A stretch of 64,000 bases of DNA from assembly GCA_031254645.1 (NCBI GenBank), contig JAIRUA010000031.1, positions 62,001 through 126,000 on the forward strand, given 5' to 3'. A model generated the notes under the pieces. It did no database searches. It was not told the origin of the DNA and saw nothing but the letters and a program-made list of their open reading frames with translations. The stretch is from Dysgonamonadaceae bacterium (lineage in GTDB: Bacteria > Bacteroidota > Bacteroidia > Bacteroidales > Dysgonomonadaceae). The translations under genes and the position numbers were made by a program. This document shows, one piece after another, positions 25,179-34,685 of this stretch (positions are counted from its first letter, which is position 1; each line of letters starts with the position of its first letter).

Positions 25179-26205
25179 TTTCCCAAGCTATCAACAATCT
25201 CACCATTTCCGAATAACTCAAAATTCCACTTTGTTGTTGATTAGCCCGCAAATACGCATCATATACCCTCTCTTGCATCGCCGAAAGCGTTGGATCAATT
25301 GATTGTTGCCAATGTTCGCGAATGGCACGATAATCTGCCATAATGCGCGAGTCTATTTGAGCAACGATTTCTTGATATCGGTCGGGCGATATGGTTTGCA
25401 AATTACCTAATAGATAACGCACTGTTTGTAAATATCCGCTGTATCGTACCAATGGATGTGTGCTTGAAGTGCAAATAATGGTGGCTATCAAATTACATTC
25501 GTCCTCATGCGCAATGCCAAATTGATGCGCTTTTTCGTGCGCCAACGTGTATGGAAAAGTAAGAATCGGTGCTCGCATATTCACTTGTATCTCACTAAAA
25601 AATGGATTGAAGTAACCGGCAATTCCCATTCTGTCCATCAATAGCTCGGTTAATGTTCGTTTGTTGTGTCGCCAACCGTTGGGGTAAGGTAAGCGCAACA
25701 TTTCGTGGTGTTTGGCAAACAGTTTCTCTATTTCTGCGTCAATTTCTTGTGTATTAAAATACGGATTAGGTATGTATGATTCATTCAATAAAACAATGTA
25801 TCGTTCTACAAATGTTTCAAAAAACGCTTTGTCTTCTTTGGGTATTTCTATCCCAAAGCGTTCGTGAAATCCGGGACGAAAATACGAAATTCCCCACGCC
25901 ATATAAAACCAAACCACAATCCACAAAATAGATAAAAGCGTTATATGGGTCCAACGAAAAAACCGCCATTTTCGCATACAAAGCATTACAATACTGGCAG
26001 GTATCAAAATTATCGCTACTATCAATGGAATATCCAACAACGAAAAAGGTATTAGACGACTAAAAAACGACAATCCGGTAGCTATCGGCGGATAAAAAAC
26101 ACGCATATACCATTCTGCCAACGTTGGAGTACGTGAGCATAAAAATATGAATACCAGAAATGTAAGTGGTATTGTGTATTTGATATATTGAGATTTTGTT
26201 GTCAT
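25165..26205 (-). CDS. DUF3810 family membrane metallopeptidase-like protein
   Basis: A 346-residue membrane protein with hydrophobic helices at about 10-22, 50-76 and 86-105, followed by an extracytoplasmic domain. It carries 'LAHEKAHQFGIAHEDECN': H223-E224-x-x-H227 is an HExxH zinc motif and the downstream E is a possible third ligand. This layout and motif are those of DUF3810, a Bacteroidota-restricted family with no proven substrate. It lies upstream of nothing obvious on its strand and downstream of mazG (65-base gap, containing a half repeat). Its last three residues come from the shared palindrome. Confidence 0.85.
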   Translation of the reverse strand: MTTKSQYIKYTIPLTFLVFIFLCSRTPTLAEWYMRVFYPPIATGLSFFSRLIPFSLLDIPLIVAIILIPASIVMLCMRKWRFFRWTHITLLSILWIVVWFYMAWGISYFRPGFHERFGIEIPKEDKAFFETFVERYIVLLNESYIPNPYFNTQEIDAEIEKLFAKHHEMLRLPYPNGWRHNKRTLTELLMDRMGIAGYFNPFFSEIQVNMRAPILTFPYTLAHEKAHQFGIAHEDECNLIATIICTSSTHPLVRYSGYLQTVRYLLGNLQTISPDRYQEIVAQIDSRIMADYRAIREHWQQSIDPTLSAMQERVYDAYLRANQQQSGILSYSEMVRLLIAWEMSEL

Positions 26206-26242
26206 AGTTCTTGAATGTTTAATTTTTCAGAACGCAAATTTG

Positions 26243-26273
26243 CACATTAGCATATTGACAAATTAGCACATTA
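26243..26273. repeat. TGTGCTAAT-family half repeat, copy 4
   Basis: Only one arm is present (GCACATTAGCATATTGACAA followed by ATTAGCACATTATT). It touches the mazG stop codon (TTA at 26271-26273). The opposite arm is missing. Confidence 0.7.
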
Positions 26274-27047
26274 TTTCTTCGCCTCCTGCCAAATTTCCTC
26301 CATTTCTTCCAACGTCATATCTTTCAATGAACGTCCATATTCATTGGCTTTTTGCTCCAAATAATTGAAACGATAGATGAATTTTTGATTCGTACGCTCC
26401 AATGCGTTATCAGGATTTACATTATATAACCGAGCTGCATTGATAATGCTGAAAAGCATATCGCCAAATTCAGCTTCGATTTTATCCGTGTCCATATTTT
26501 CGATTTCTGCTTCCAATTCGCCGATTTCCTCTTTCACTTTATTCCACACTTCGTGACGTTCGTTCCAATCGAATCCTGAATTACGAGCCTTATCCTGAAT
26601 ACGATAGGCTTTAACCAATGAGGGCAAGGCAGAAGGCACACCGTCAAGCACGGTTTTATTTCCGTCTTTTTCTTGCAGTTTGATTTCTTCCCACGATTTT
26701 TCGACCATTCGCGCATTATCCGCGCTTTTATCGCCAAAAACGTGCGGATGACGAAAAATAAGTTTGTCGCAAATGCGGTTGCACACATTGGCGATATCAA
26801 ACGACGATTTTTCTTCGCCGATTTTGGCGTAAAGAACCACGTGAAGAAGCAAATCGCCCAGCTCTTTGCTGATTTCCACGTTGTCGTTTTTCATTATCGC
26901 ATCGCACAGTTCGTATGTTTCTTCGATGGTGTTGGCGCGCAGGCTTTCGTTTGTTTGTTCTTTGTCCCAAGGGCATTTTTCGCGTAGCTCGTCCATAATA
27001 TCGAGGAGACGACCGAATGCTTCTAATTTTTGCTGTTTTGTATTCAT
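26271..27047 (-). CDS. mazG: nucleoside triphosphate pyrophosphohydrolase MazG
   Basis: A 258-residue two-domain MazG that hydrolyses NTPs to NMP and pyrophosphate, a house-cleaning enzyme. The first domain carries 'CPWDKEQTNESLRANTIEETYELCDAI' and the metal-binding 'KELGDLLLHVVLYAKI'. The second domain repeats the pattern with 'EEIGELEAEIENMD...EFGDMLFSIINAARL'. Both EExxE and ExxD sets look intact, and length is normal. MazG lowers alarmone or damaged-nucleotide pools in other bacteria. Palindromic repeats border the gene on both sides. Confidence 0.95.
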   Translation of the reverse strand: MNTKQQKLEAFGRLLDIMDELREKCPWDKEQTNESLRANTIEETYELCDAIMKNDNVEISKELGDLLLHVVLYAKIGEEKSSFDIANVCNRICDKLIFRHPHVFGDKSADNARMVEKSWEEIKLQEKDGNKTVLDGVPSALPSLVKAYRIQDKARNSGFDWNERHEVWNKVKEEIGELEAEIENMDTDKIEAEFGDMLFSIINAARLYNVNPDNALERTNQKFIYRFNYLEQKANEYGRSLKDMTLEEMEEIWQEAKK

Positions 27048-27051
27048 TATA

Positions 27052-27177
27052 TTAATGTGCTAATAAATAATGTGCTAATGTGCTAATAAATAATGTGCTA
27101 ATGACAAGTTCGCTGATTATTTGTTTATCCGCGTAGCTGCATTAGCACATTATTTATTAGCACATTAGCACATTATC
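27052..27177. repeat. TGTGCTAAT-family palindromic repeat, copy 5 (duplicated left arm)
   Basis: The left arm 27052-27103 carries two tandem copies of the TGTGCTAATAAATAA block. The core 27104-27139 begins ACAAGTTCGCTGATT, related to GCAAGTTCACTGATT in copy 1, then differs. The right arm is 27140-27177. It lies between the mazG start and the dsbD stop (TAG, directly abutting). Confidence 0.87.
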
Positions 27178-29231
27178 TACTTATGATTTCTCAATCCAAT
27201 TCGCAGAAATTCCACAAAATTCTCTACACTCTCATCGAAAGCGTGTGAAGGTGCGAGCGGTCTTCCTGTATAATCCAACACTACGTAGTAAGGTTGTGAT
27301 TGTACGCCGAATTTGTGGCGTTGTAAATAACTCCATTTATCGCCTACAGTTCTCAATCGGGTTGTACGTCCACTCTCTTCTATCGTAATGATTTCAGGAA
27401 GACGCGTGCGGTCGTCTGTCATCAACACGATGAATACAAACTCTTCTTCAATCAATGTTCTTACGCGGTCGTCAGCCAAAACGGTTGCATCCATTTTGTG
27501 GCAATTCACGCAACCGAATCCGCCAAACTCCAACAATACGGGTTTTCCGGTTTGGGCAGCATATGCCATTCCTTCTTCAAAATTATCAAATTTCTTACTG
27601 ATTGAAGTATCCACTAATTTGAAGTCTTGCGTGTACATTGGCGGTACAAAAGAGCTAATCGCTTTCAATGGTGCGCCCCACAATCCGGGTAACATATAGA
27701 TAGCAAATGCGAATGAAAATATCGCCAAAAACAAGCGTGGAATACTCACGTACGGCAAATCACTATCGTGCACAAATTTGATTTTTCCCAGCAAATAAAA
27801 TCCTAGTATTACGGCAAGTGCAATCCACAATACGATAAATACTTCTCTATCGAGAATACCCCAACCATTTGACAAATCGGCTACGGATAAGAATTTCAAC
27901 GAAAGCGCAATCACGATAAATCCGAGCACCACTTTTACAGAATTCATCCAACCGCCCGATTTTGGCATACTTTTCAGCCATGACGGGAAAATGGCGAGTA
28001 GCACAAACGGCAACGATAATGCGATGGCAAATCCCAACATTCCAAACGCGGGTCCTAAATAATTACCCGATGTGGCAGCATCAACCAATAACCAACCGAT
28101 AATGGGACCGGTGCAAGCGAAAGATGCCAACGCCAAGGCAAATGCCATAAAAAAGAGACTTACCATTCCGGTTGTTGTGTCGGCTTTGTTGTCCATTTTG
28201 GTTGTCCACGAAGCCGGAAGCGTCAATTCAAATGCTCCTAAAAACGAAATTCCGAAAACAATCAACAGCGCAAAGAATATCAAGTTGAATACCACACTGG
28301 TAGCAATTGTATTCAAGGCACTTGCGCCGAAAATAGCAGTAATCAACACGCCCAATAATACGTAAATAACGATAATGGAAACACCGAAAACAAGCGCATC
28401 TTGAAACGCTTTTTTACGACTTTTGTTATTGCGTCTCAGAAAGAAGCTCACCGTAATCGGAATCATTGGCCAAACGCAAGGCGTGAGCAAAGCAAGAAAC
28501 CCGAATATTAATCCGGTAATAAAAATATTCCAAACGCTTGCGTCAGAAAGGTCTTTTCCGGTACCAAGTGCATTGATTTCTTCGATAACTGGTGCCCAAA
28601 GTTGGTCTCTGTCAACCGTTGAAGAAATAGCAACAAGTGTAACGACAGTCGTTTCTTCGGGTTGTTCTGCTGCAATATCTTCAGCAGGCAGCGTAACCGT
28701 AGCTGTTTCGGTTGGCTGTTGTACAACAGGTGCTACCGGCGTTGCTGTTGTTAATGTAGCGGGCAAATCCGATGCGGAAAATTCGAAATCGGTGGGAAGT
28801 GGCGGTGTACACGTTGTTTCGTTACAAGCCTGTGCACGCACGCTGCCCGTTACGCTAAATGTAGCCCTGTCGGTTACTCTTAAGCGTTGTACAAATCGAG
28901 TAGTGCCATCGAATTTACCGATATTCATTTCGAAAACTTCGTCGAATCCCATTCTCGCTTGTTTTCCGTCGGCGCGAAAAATACCCACAGCCACTGCACC
29001 TGTAATATCGTCAAACTCCATCATCGTGGGTGTTGGTCCGCCGTCCGGAATGTTTACGTCATAGATATACCATCCTGTTTCAACAATGGCGGTAGCCACA
29101 ATATTTACTTCGCCGTTGCCGGCATCTTCTAATGCGAATCGCCACGAAAGCGGACTTTGTCCGAATTGCGCAAATCCGGATACGGTCATAAACAGAAAAA
29201 GAAGAATGGATAAAACTGTTTTACTCTTCAT
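27177..29231 (-). CDS. dsbD: thiol:disulfide interchange protein DsbD-like
   Basis: A 684-residue membrane protein that passes electrons from cytoplasmic thioredoxin to the periplasm. After a signal peptide (MKSKTVLSILLFLFMTVSGFAQ) comes an N-terminal periplasmic beta domain with 'ACNETTCTPPLPTDFEF' (about 135-150). Eight or so membrane helices follow (about 235-500), with 'LTPCVWPMIP' and 'ASFACTGPIIG' supplying the redox cysteines. The C-terminal thioredoxin domain carries 'GFGCVNCHKM' (CxxC). All three modules of DsbD are present. It supports disulfide reduction and cytochrome maturation. A TATCTTTG -7 box lies upstream on the minus strand (29292-29299). Confidence 0.92.
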   Translation of the reverse strand: MKSKTVLSILLFLFMTVSGFAQFGQSPLSWRFALEDAGNGEVNIVATAIVETGWYIYDVNIPDGGPTPTMMEFDDITGAVAVGIFRADGKQARMGFDEVFEMNIGKFDGTTRFVQRLRVTDRATFSVTGSVRAQACNETTCTPPLPTDFEFSASDLPATLTTATPVAPVVQQPTETATVTLPAEDIAAEQPEETTVVTLVAISSTVDRDQLWAPVIEEINALGTGKDLSDASVWNIFITGLIFGFLALLTPCVWPMIPITVSFFLRRNNKSRKKAFQDALVFGVSIIVIYVLLGVLITAIFGASALNTIATSVVFNLIFFALLIVFGISFLGAFELTLPASWTTKMDNKADTTTGMVSLFFMAFALALASFACTGPIIGWLLVDAATSGNYLGPAFGMLGFAIALSLPFVLLAIFPSWLKSMPKSGGWMNSVKVVLGFIVIALSLKFLSVADLSNGWGILDREVFIVLWIALAVILGFYLLGKIKFVHDSDLPYVSIPRLFLAIFSFAFAIYMLPGLWGAPLKAISSFVPPMYTQDFKLVDTSISKKFDNFEEGMAYAAQTGKPVLLEFGGFGCVNCHKMDATVLADDRVRTLIEEEFVFIVLMTDDRTRLPEIITIEESGRTTRLRTVGDKWSYLQRHKFGVQSQPYYVVLDYTGRPLAPSHAFDESVENFVEFLRIGLRNHK

Positions 29232-29291
29232 TTTTTATGCTATTTAATTGATTATAAACTCGATGAATTTTTCTTATTTCTTATTGATGCG

Positions 29292-29299
29292 CAAAGATA
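29292..29299 (-). promoter_or_regulatory. -7 element TATCTTTG of the dsbD-like gene
   Basis: It matches TAnnTTTG on the minus strand, 60 bases before the start. No -33 TTTG was found at 19 bases. Confidence 0.5.
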
Positions 29300-29372
29300 A
29301 TAATAAAAATAGAAAAAAGAAAATAGTTAGTGAAATATTGATTATTGTAGAGCAAAATGTATCAATAAGACA

Positions 29373-29423
29373 ATGTGTCAATCCGCTAATTCTATTTTTT
29401 ACAGAATTAGCAGATTGACACAT
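29373..29423. terminator. 21-bp inverted repeat behind the catalase gene, probable terminator
   Basis: ATGTGTCAATCCGCTAATTC (+T) pairs with the sequence at 29403-29423 with one mismatch. The loop contains TTTTTT. It contains GCTAAT and may be a distant relative of the TGTGCTAAT family. Confidence 0.6.
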
Positions 29424-29443
29424 CAACCTAATTTACGTATCAT

Positions 29444-30928
29444 CTAAATCATAATCTCCAACGCATCTGCTACGCCTTTTCCATACGCAGGGTCAGCTTT
29501 GAGGCAATTATTAATATGACGGGTTTTGATTATTTCATCGCAATCACCCATATTCCGCGCTGTGTTTTCACACAAAAATTTCTGTTGCTCAGGAGTCATC
29601 AGTCGGAAAAGTTTACCGGGCTGCTCGTAATAATTATCATCGTCTTCGCGGAAATTCCAACGTTTCACATCGCCGCCTTTTTGCATCGGCTCATCAAACT
29701 CCGGTTGTTCGTGCCACATATTGTAACTATTTGGCTCATAATGCAATGCTGAGCCGTGATTGCCATCTACTCGCATTTGTCCGTCGCGATGAAAAGGATT
29801 GTACATATGCATTGCGCCTTTTGGTTGATTCACAGGAATTTGATGATGGTTTACGCCAAGCCGATAGCGTTGTGCATCGCCATACGAAAATAAGCGTCCC
29901 TGCAACATTTTGTCAGGCGAAAATCCGATACCAGGTACGATATTTGCCGGATTAAACGCCGCTTGTTCCACATCTTGAAAATAATTATCAGGATTACGAT
30001 TCAACTCAAATTCTCCAACAGGCATCAGCGGAAAATCGCCTTTATACCATACTTTTGTGAGATCAAAAGGATTATAGGGCATCATTTCGGCTTGCTCTTC
30101 GGTCATTATCTGCACAAACATTTTCCATTTCGGATAATCACCGTTTCCAATGGCTTCAAAAAGGTCGCGTTGATGGCTTTCACGATCTTTTCCGACAAGC
30201 ATCATTGCTTCTTCATCTGTCAGATTTTCAATACCTTGTTGACATACGAAATGAAACTTGACCCAATGACGAACATTATCAGCACTAATAAAGCTATATG
30301 TATGACTTCCAAAGCCGTGCATATGGCGATAACTGCATGGAATCCCTCTGTCGCTCATCGTAATAGTTACTTGATGCAATGATTCAGGCAGGTTTGTCCA
30401 AAAATCCCAATTATTGTTCGGACTGCGTAAATTGGTATATGGATCGCGTTTGACGGCGTGATTCAAATCAGGAAATTTCAACGGGTCGCGGAAAAAGAAA
30501 ACAGGCGTGTTGTTGCCCACCAAATCCCAGTTACCTTCTTCGGTATAATATTTCATTGCGAAGCCACGAATATCTCTTTCGGCATCGGCTGCACCACGTT
30601 CGCCTGCCACGGTTGAGAAACGAACAAACATTTCGGTTTTCTTTCCGATTTCAGAAAAGATTTTCGCCTTTGAGTATTGCGTAATATCGTGTGTTACGGT
30701 AAATGTACCGAATGCGCCCGATCCTTTTGCGTGCATACGTCGCTCGGGAATTACTTCACGGTCAAAATGCGCTAATTTTTCCAAAAACCAAACATCTTGA
30801 AGCATCATCGGACCGCGTTTTCCGGCAGTCATCGCATCTTGATTATTGCCTACAGGCGCGCCGGCAACTGTTGTCATCTTCTTTTGGTTTTGCTTGTCTT
30901 TCTGCTTTTTAATCTCTTCTGCGTTCAT
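29444..30928 (-). CDS. katA: monofunctional haem catalase (clade 3)
   Basis: A 494-residue catalase converting hydrogen peroxide to water and oxygen. The catalytic histidine is in '[14 protein letters not shown]' and the asparagine region is '[16 protein letters not shown]'. '[26 protein letters not shown]' is the family signature, and the haem-ligating tyrosine is in '[14 protein letters not shown]'. Length fits a small-subunit clade 3 enzyme. I start it at [14 protein letters not shown] (30928), since the upstream extension to 31006 has no family-like sequence. Catalase in a fermentative Bacteroidales fits aerotolerance. It is monocistronic between two terminator-like hairpins. Confidence 0.96.
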   Translation of the reverse strand: MNAEEIKKQKDKQNQKKMTTVAGAPVGNNQDAMTAGKRGPMMLQDVWFLEKLAHFDREVIPERRMHAKGSGAFGTFTVTHDITQYSKAKIFSEIGKKTEMFVRFSTVAGERGAADAERDIRGFAMKYYTEEGNWDLVGNNTPVFFFRDPLKFPDLNHAVKRDPYTNLRSPNNNWDFWTNLPESLHQVTITMSDRGIPCSYRHMHGFGSHTYSFISADNVRHWVKFHFVCQQGIENLTDEEAMMLVGKDRESHQRDLFEAIGNGDYPKWKMFVQIMTEEQAEMMPYNPFDLTKVWYKGDFPLMPVGEFELNRNPDNYFQDVEQAAFNPANIVPGIGFSPDKMLQGRLFSYGDAQRYRLGVNHHQIPVNQPKGAMHMYNPFHRDGQMRVDGNHGSALHYEPNSYNMWHEQPEFDEPMQKGGDVKRWNFREDDDNYYEQPGKLFRLMTPEQQKFLCENTARNMGDCDEIIKTRHINNCLKADPAYGKGVADALEIMI

Positions 30929-31008
30929 AAAGTTACTGTTTTGAAAATTTATTGTCTGCTTCAATATAACAAATGAATGGGGCTGATTGTTCATCGTAAA
31001 AACCAAAC

Positions 31009-31051
31009 AAAAAATCAGGGTGCAACTTCAAAAGCTGCACCCTGATTTTTT
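31009..31051. terminator. bidirectional rho-independent terminator
   Basis: AAAAAATCAGGGTGCA pairs perfectly (16 bp) with TGCACCCTGATTTTTT. On the minus strand it closes the DUF1080 gene's upstream neighbour space: it stands between the catalase start and the DUF1080 stop, so it ends the DUF1080 transcript before catalase. Confidence 0.9.
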
Positions 31052-31074
31052 AATAGCGAAAAAATAATTATCAA

Positions 31075-32376
31075 TTACAAAGTTGTCAATCTAATATTTC
31101 TCCACTTTACTCTAATACCACCACCTGCGTGAATTTGCAATGCAATACGACCTTGTGCTCTAGCAATAATCTCATCATCAACAATATTAACCATTTCGTG
31201 TCCATTGAGCCATGTAGTTACATTGCCGCCTTGAACGCGAACACGCATTGTATTCCATTCACCTTCTTTCAAAATTTCTTCTTGTTCTTCGGTAATTTGC
31301 GCAATCCAGCCTCTGCCACCCGATTCAAAAATACCACCTGTACCGTGTCCTCTCGGTGCAACTTCTGCCTGCCAGCCGGTAATGTTAGCCGGCGGCGTGA
31401 TAACCGAACGGAAAAATACGCCGGAATTACCATCTGCTTCTTGCAAAAATTCTACCGTAAGGTCAAAATCATCGTAGTATTCGCGTGTGGCAAGATAGCC
31501 GTATTGTCCCAAATTGCTGCTCTGGCAAATTAAATAGCCATTTTCAACAAACCACTCGTCAGGGTCGCCAAACACTTCCCATCCGTGCAAATCAACGCCG
31601 TTGAAAAGAACAACTTCGCGGGTTTGACGTGGTAATTCTTTGATTTTGATGTTGCGAAACCAAACCGGATCGCCGTGGTCTTGCAAGGTAACAACACCAC
31701 GTGTCGGCAAACCGTATTCGGGAGCCATTTCCCATTTTCCGCTGTTTCTCAACTCAAACCATTTTTCGCTGTAAGCCTCAAATTCAACAACTTTTTCGCC
31801 GTTTATCCAATGCTCCACGTGTCCATTGTCGAAAACAATTTTCGACGTATTCCATTGCATCGGCGGATTGATAAGTCCACTGGTGTAGATGGACGGATTG
31901 GGTACAAACATTGCATAGTCGGCAGCTGTTTTTTGCCAATCCTCTAATATATAGCCATCGTTATGTTCCGCAAAGCCGTGGTCATCAATCATCTGATATT
32001 CCGGACCGGTAATGTAAGGAACAGGAAATCTTGGGTGTTCCCACACATGATATAATACACCGCTGTTTCCGCCCGGGGAAATTTTCCAATCCCATACCAA
32101 AATAAAATTTTCGAACTCGCGGTCTGTAACCAAGTAACCAAACTCGTCGCCACCGCCACCCGACGCAAACAAAGTACCATCAACAACCGACCAAAAATCG
32201 TAAGCAATACTGGGTTGGTTGTAGCTACGCCAACCGTTTAGCGTTTCGCCGTCAAAAAGAAGTATCCAACCTTCGGCTTTCTCTTGTGCTGTAAGCACAT
32301 TGTGTTTTGCCGGCTGACACGAAGTAGCCAACATAGTTACTGCAAGCATTGTAAAAAAAAGATTTCTAATTTTCAT
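31075..32376 (-). CDS. lipoprotein with two DUF1080 (3-keto-glycoside hydrolase-like) domains
   Basis: A 433-residue protein with lipoprotein signal 'LAVTMLATSC' (C20). It contains two concanavalin-like DUF1080 domains, about 25-230 and 245-432. The first has 'GWILLFDGETLNGWRSYNQP' and 'GGDEFGYLVTDREFENFILVWDWKISPGGNSGVLYHV'. The second repeats the plan with 'VVLFNGVDLHGWEVFGDPDEWF' and 'DGNSGVFFRS'. DUF1080 proteins bind or cleave 3-keto-disaccharides in Bacteroides, and oxidoreductase partners are often near but are absent here. I start at MKIRNLFFTMLAV because the extended frame to 32538 runs into the divergent tig promoter. Confidence 0.85.
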   Translation of the reverse strand: MKIRNLFFTMLAVTMLATSCQPAKHNVLTAQEKAEGWILLFDGETLNGWRSYNQPSIAYDFWSVVDGTLFASGGGGDEFGYLVTDREFENFILVWDWKISPGGNSGVLYHVWEHPRFPVPYITGPEYQMIDDHGFAEHNDGYILEDWQKTAADYAMFVPNPSIYTSGLINPPMQWNTSKIVFDNGHVEHWINGEKVVEFEAYSEKWFELRNSGKWEMAPEYGLPTRGVVTLQDHGDPVWFRNIKIKELPRQTREVVLFNGVDLHGWEVFGDPDEWFVENGYLICQSSNLGQYGYLATREYYDDFDLTVEFLQEADGNSGVFFRSVITPPANITGWQAEVAPRGHGTGGIFESGGRGWIAQITEEQEEILKEGEWNTMRVRVQGGNVTTWLNGHEMVNIVDDEIIARAQGRIALQIHAGGGIRVKWRNIRLTTL

Positions 32377-32513
32377 TTTTAAAATTTGATTTGATGTGTT
32401 TTTAAAACAAAGTACAAAGATATTGAATTGTTGAATATTAAAAGATGTTTTTCGATACTTTAAGAAACTTATCATCGGTTTTTGAGAAAGATAAACATAC
32501 TTCGTGAAAAATA

Positions 32514-32546
32514 TTTTTGCAGATTGAAAGAATAGCACTACTTTTG
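32514..32546 (+). promoter_or_regulatory. promoter of the tig-clpP-clpX operon
   Basis: TTTTTG (32514-32519), a 19-base spacer and TACTTTTG (32539-32546) fit the consensus exactly. The leader is about 80 bases. Confidence 0.82.
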
Positions 32547-32634
32547 CATTCTTATTTCGGAATCTCGAAAAAAAGTTTCAATCGGTTGAATTTTACCGAG
32601 TTTATTAAAAACGCAAAATAATTAAAGCAACATA

Positions 32635-33996
32635 ATGAAATCATCATTGAATAAAACGAGCGATGTGAATGGTAGCATCGTTATCGAAATTGAAAAAGCA
32701 GACTATCAAGACAAGGTAGAAAAGTCATTAAACCAATATCGTCAAAAGGCTTCTATACCCGGTTTTAGACAAGGAAAAGTGCCCAAAAGTGTGGTGCAAA
32801 AAATGTACGGAAAAGCCATTTTGGTTGATGAAATCAACAAGCTTGTATCTGAAGAGCTAGGAAATTTTATTCACGAAAATAAACTTCGCATTCTTGGCGA
32901 ACCGGTTGCCGATGAAGGCGACGATAAACCGCTTGATTTGGACAAAGACGAAAACTTTACGTTCTATTTCAACATTGCGCTTACGCCCGAATTTGAGCTT
33001 GCGCTTGACAAAAAAAGCAAACTTACAAATTATATTGTAAACATAGAAAACGATCTTGTAGAAAAACAAATCGACGCCTACAAACAAAACTTGGGTACGC
33101 ACGAAGCGGTAGAAACCGAATCTATCGACAACGACCTTATTAAAGGTGTGCTTGTGGCAATGGAAAAAGGTAAAGAAAAAAAGGACGGTCTCGTGATTGA
33201 AAATGCCATTTTGATGCCTTCTTATATCAAAGACGAAACAATTAAAAGCAGCTTTATCGGTAAAAATGTGGGTGATAGCGTGATTTTTCACCCGAAAACA
33301 GCTTACGATAACAACGAAGCAGAAGTAGCATCGTTGCTACAAACCACCAAAGACGCGGTAAAAGAAATCAATTCGGATTTCCGTTTCGATATCAAAGAAA
33401 TCACTCGTTACAAAGCAGCTGAACTCAACCAAGAGCTTTTCGATAAAATTTTCCCTGCGGGAACAGTAACAAATGAGGAAGAATTTAGAGCAAAAATGGC
33501 TGAAATGTTGAGCGAACAATTCAAACCGAATGCCGAATATTTGCTCCTACGCGATGCGAAAGAATTGATCTTGAAAAAGATGAAAGATGTGGTATTCCCC
33601 GACGAGTTTTTGAAAAATTGGTTGATGAGCCAAGAAGGCAGAACACCCGAATCGGTAGAAGAAGATTATCCGAAAATCATCGAAGATTTGAAATTTCATA
33701 TCGCGAAAGAGAAAATCTCTGAGGCAAACAGTTTCAAAGTTGAAAAAGAAGACCTCGAAGCCATCGCAACTGCAGCTGCGCGTCAACAATTCGCACAATA
33801 TGGTATGAATAATGTACCTGATGATATTTTACAGAATTATGTAAAAGAGATGATGAGCAAAGAAGACCACGTACGTGGTATGTACGACAGAGCCATCGAA
33901 CATAAATTTGTTGAATGGTTAAAAAAGACTGTAAAAGTAACTGATAAAGAGGTTACATCGGAAGAGTTTTCAAAACTTTTACAAGAAGAAAAATAA
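32635..33996 (+). CDS. tig: trigger factor chaperone
   Basis: A 453-residue ribosome-associated chaperone. The N-terminal ribosome-binding domain ends with 'SIPGFRQGKVPKSVVQKMYGKAI', close to the classical GFRxGxxP signature (about 38-60). A middle PPIase-like domain (about 150-235) appears degenerate, as usual in Bacteroidota. The helical C-terminal arms follow to residue 440. Trigger factor meets nascent chains at the ribosome exit. It leads an operon with clpP and clpX, linking folding and degradation, an order conserved in many bacteria. Confidence 0.93.
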   Translation: MKSSLNKTSDVNGSIVIEIEKADYQDKVEKSLNQYRQKASIPGFRQGKVPKSVVQKMYGKAILVDEINKLVSEELGNFIHENKLRILGEPVADEGDDKPLDLDKDENFTFYFNIALTPEFELALDKKSKLTNYIVNIENDLVEKQIDAYKQNLGTHEAVETESIDNDLIKGVLVAMEKGKEKKDGLVIENAILMPSYIKDETIKSSFIGKNVGDSVIFHPKTAYDNNEAEVASLLQTTKDAVKEINSDFRFDIKEITRYKAAELNQELFDKIFPAGTVTNEEEFRAKMAEMLSEQFKPNAEYLLLRDAKELILKKMKDVVFPDEFLKNWLMSQEGRTPESVEEDYPKIIEDLKFHIAKEKISEANSFKVEKEDLEAIATAAARQQFAQYGMNNVPDDILQNYVKEMMSKEDHVRGMYDRAIEHKFVEWLKKTVKVTDKEVTSEEFSKLLQEEK

Positions 33997-34007
33997 TTGA
34001 CAATTCT

Positions 34008-34685
34008 ATGAACAACGAATTTAAAAAATACGCCACCAAACATCTGGGAATGAATAGCTCCCGTTTGGAAAGCTATATGAATATAACAAGCCAAGGCGGT
34101 TATATTTCTCCTACGATTATCGAAGAACGTCAACTCAACGTAGCGCAAATGGACGTTTTTTCACGTTTGATGATGGATCGTATCATCTTTTTGGGAACAG
34201 GTATTGATGATTATACAGCCAATGTGATTCAAGCACAACTTCTATATTTAGATACCAGCGATCCCGGAAAAGACATATCTATTTACATCAACTCGCCGGG
34301 TGGCGTTGTTTATGCGGGGTTAGGCATTTATGATACAATGCAATACATCAGTAGTAAAGTATCCACAATATGTACAGGTATAGCCGCTTCGATGGCTTCC
34401 GTTATTTTGGTTGCAGGTGCTACGGGAAAACGTTTTGCATTGGAACACTCTCGCGTAATGATACACCAACCGATGGGCGGTATGCAAGGTCAAGCGGCTG
34501 ATATGGAAATAACGGTACGCGAAATTGTGAAGGTAAAACAAGAATTGTATCATATCATTGCAAAACATTCCGGTAAGTCGTATGAAGATATTGAGCGCGA
34601 CTCCGACCGTGATTTTTGGATGACTGCTACCGAAGCCAAAGAATACGGAATGGTAGATGATATATTGATAAAGAAACAATCGTAA
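34008..34685 (+). CDS. clpP: ATP-dependent Clp protease proteolytic subunit
   Basis: A 225-residue serine protease subunit. The catalytic serine is in '[11 protein letters not shown]' (about S120), histidine in '[10 protein letters not shown]' (about H145) and aspartate near '[11 protein letters not shown]' (about D198). '[17 protein letters not shown]' supplies the oxyanion region. Length is slightly above E. coli ClpP because of an N-terminal extension ([18 protein letters not shown]) of the propeptide type. It assembles into a double heptamer that works with ClpX, whose start codon overlaps its stop by one base (TAATG), showing translational coupling. Confidence 0.97.
   Translation: MNNEFKKYATKHLGMNSSRLESYMNITSQGGYISPTIIEERQLNVAQMDVFSRLMMDRIIFLGTGIDDYTANVIQAQLLYLDTSDPGKDISIYINSPGGVVYAGLGIYDTMQYISSKVSTICTGIAASMASVILVAGATGKRFALEHSRVMIHQPMGGMQGQAADMEITVREIVKVKQELYHIIAKHSGKSYEDIERDSDRDFWMTATEAKEYGMVDDILIKKQS

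Noticed and set aside
30929-31006. N-terminal extension of catalase
   Set aside because: The extra 26 residues have no family likeness. The family-like start is [10 protein letters not shown].
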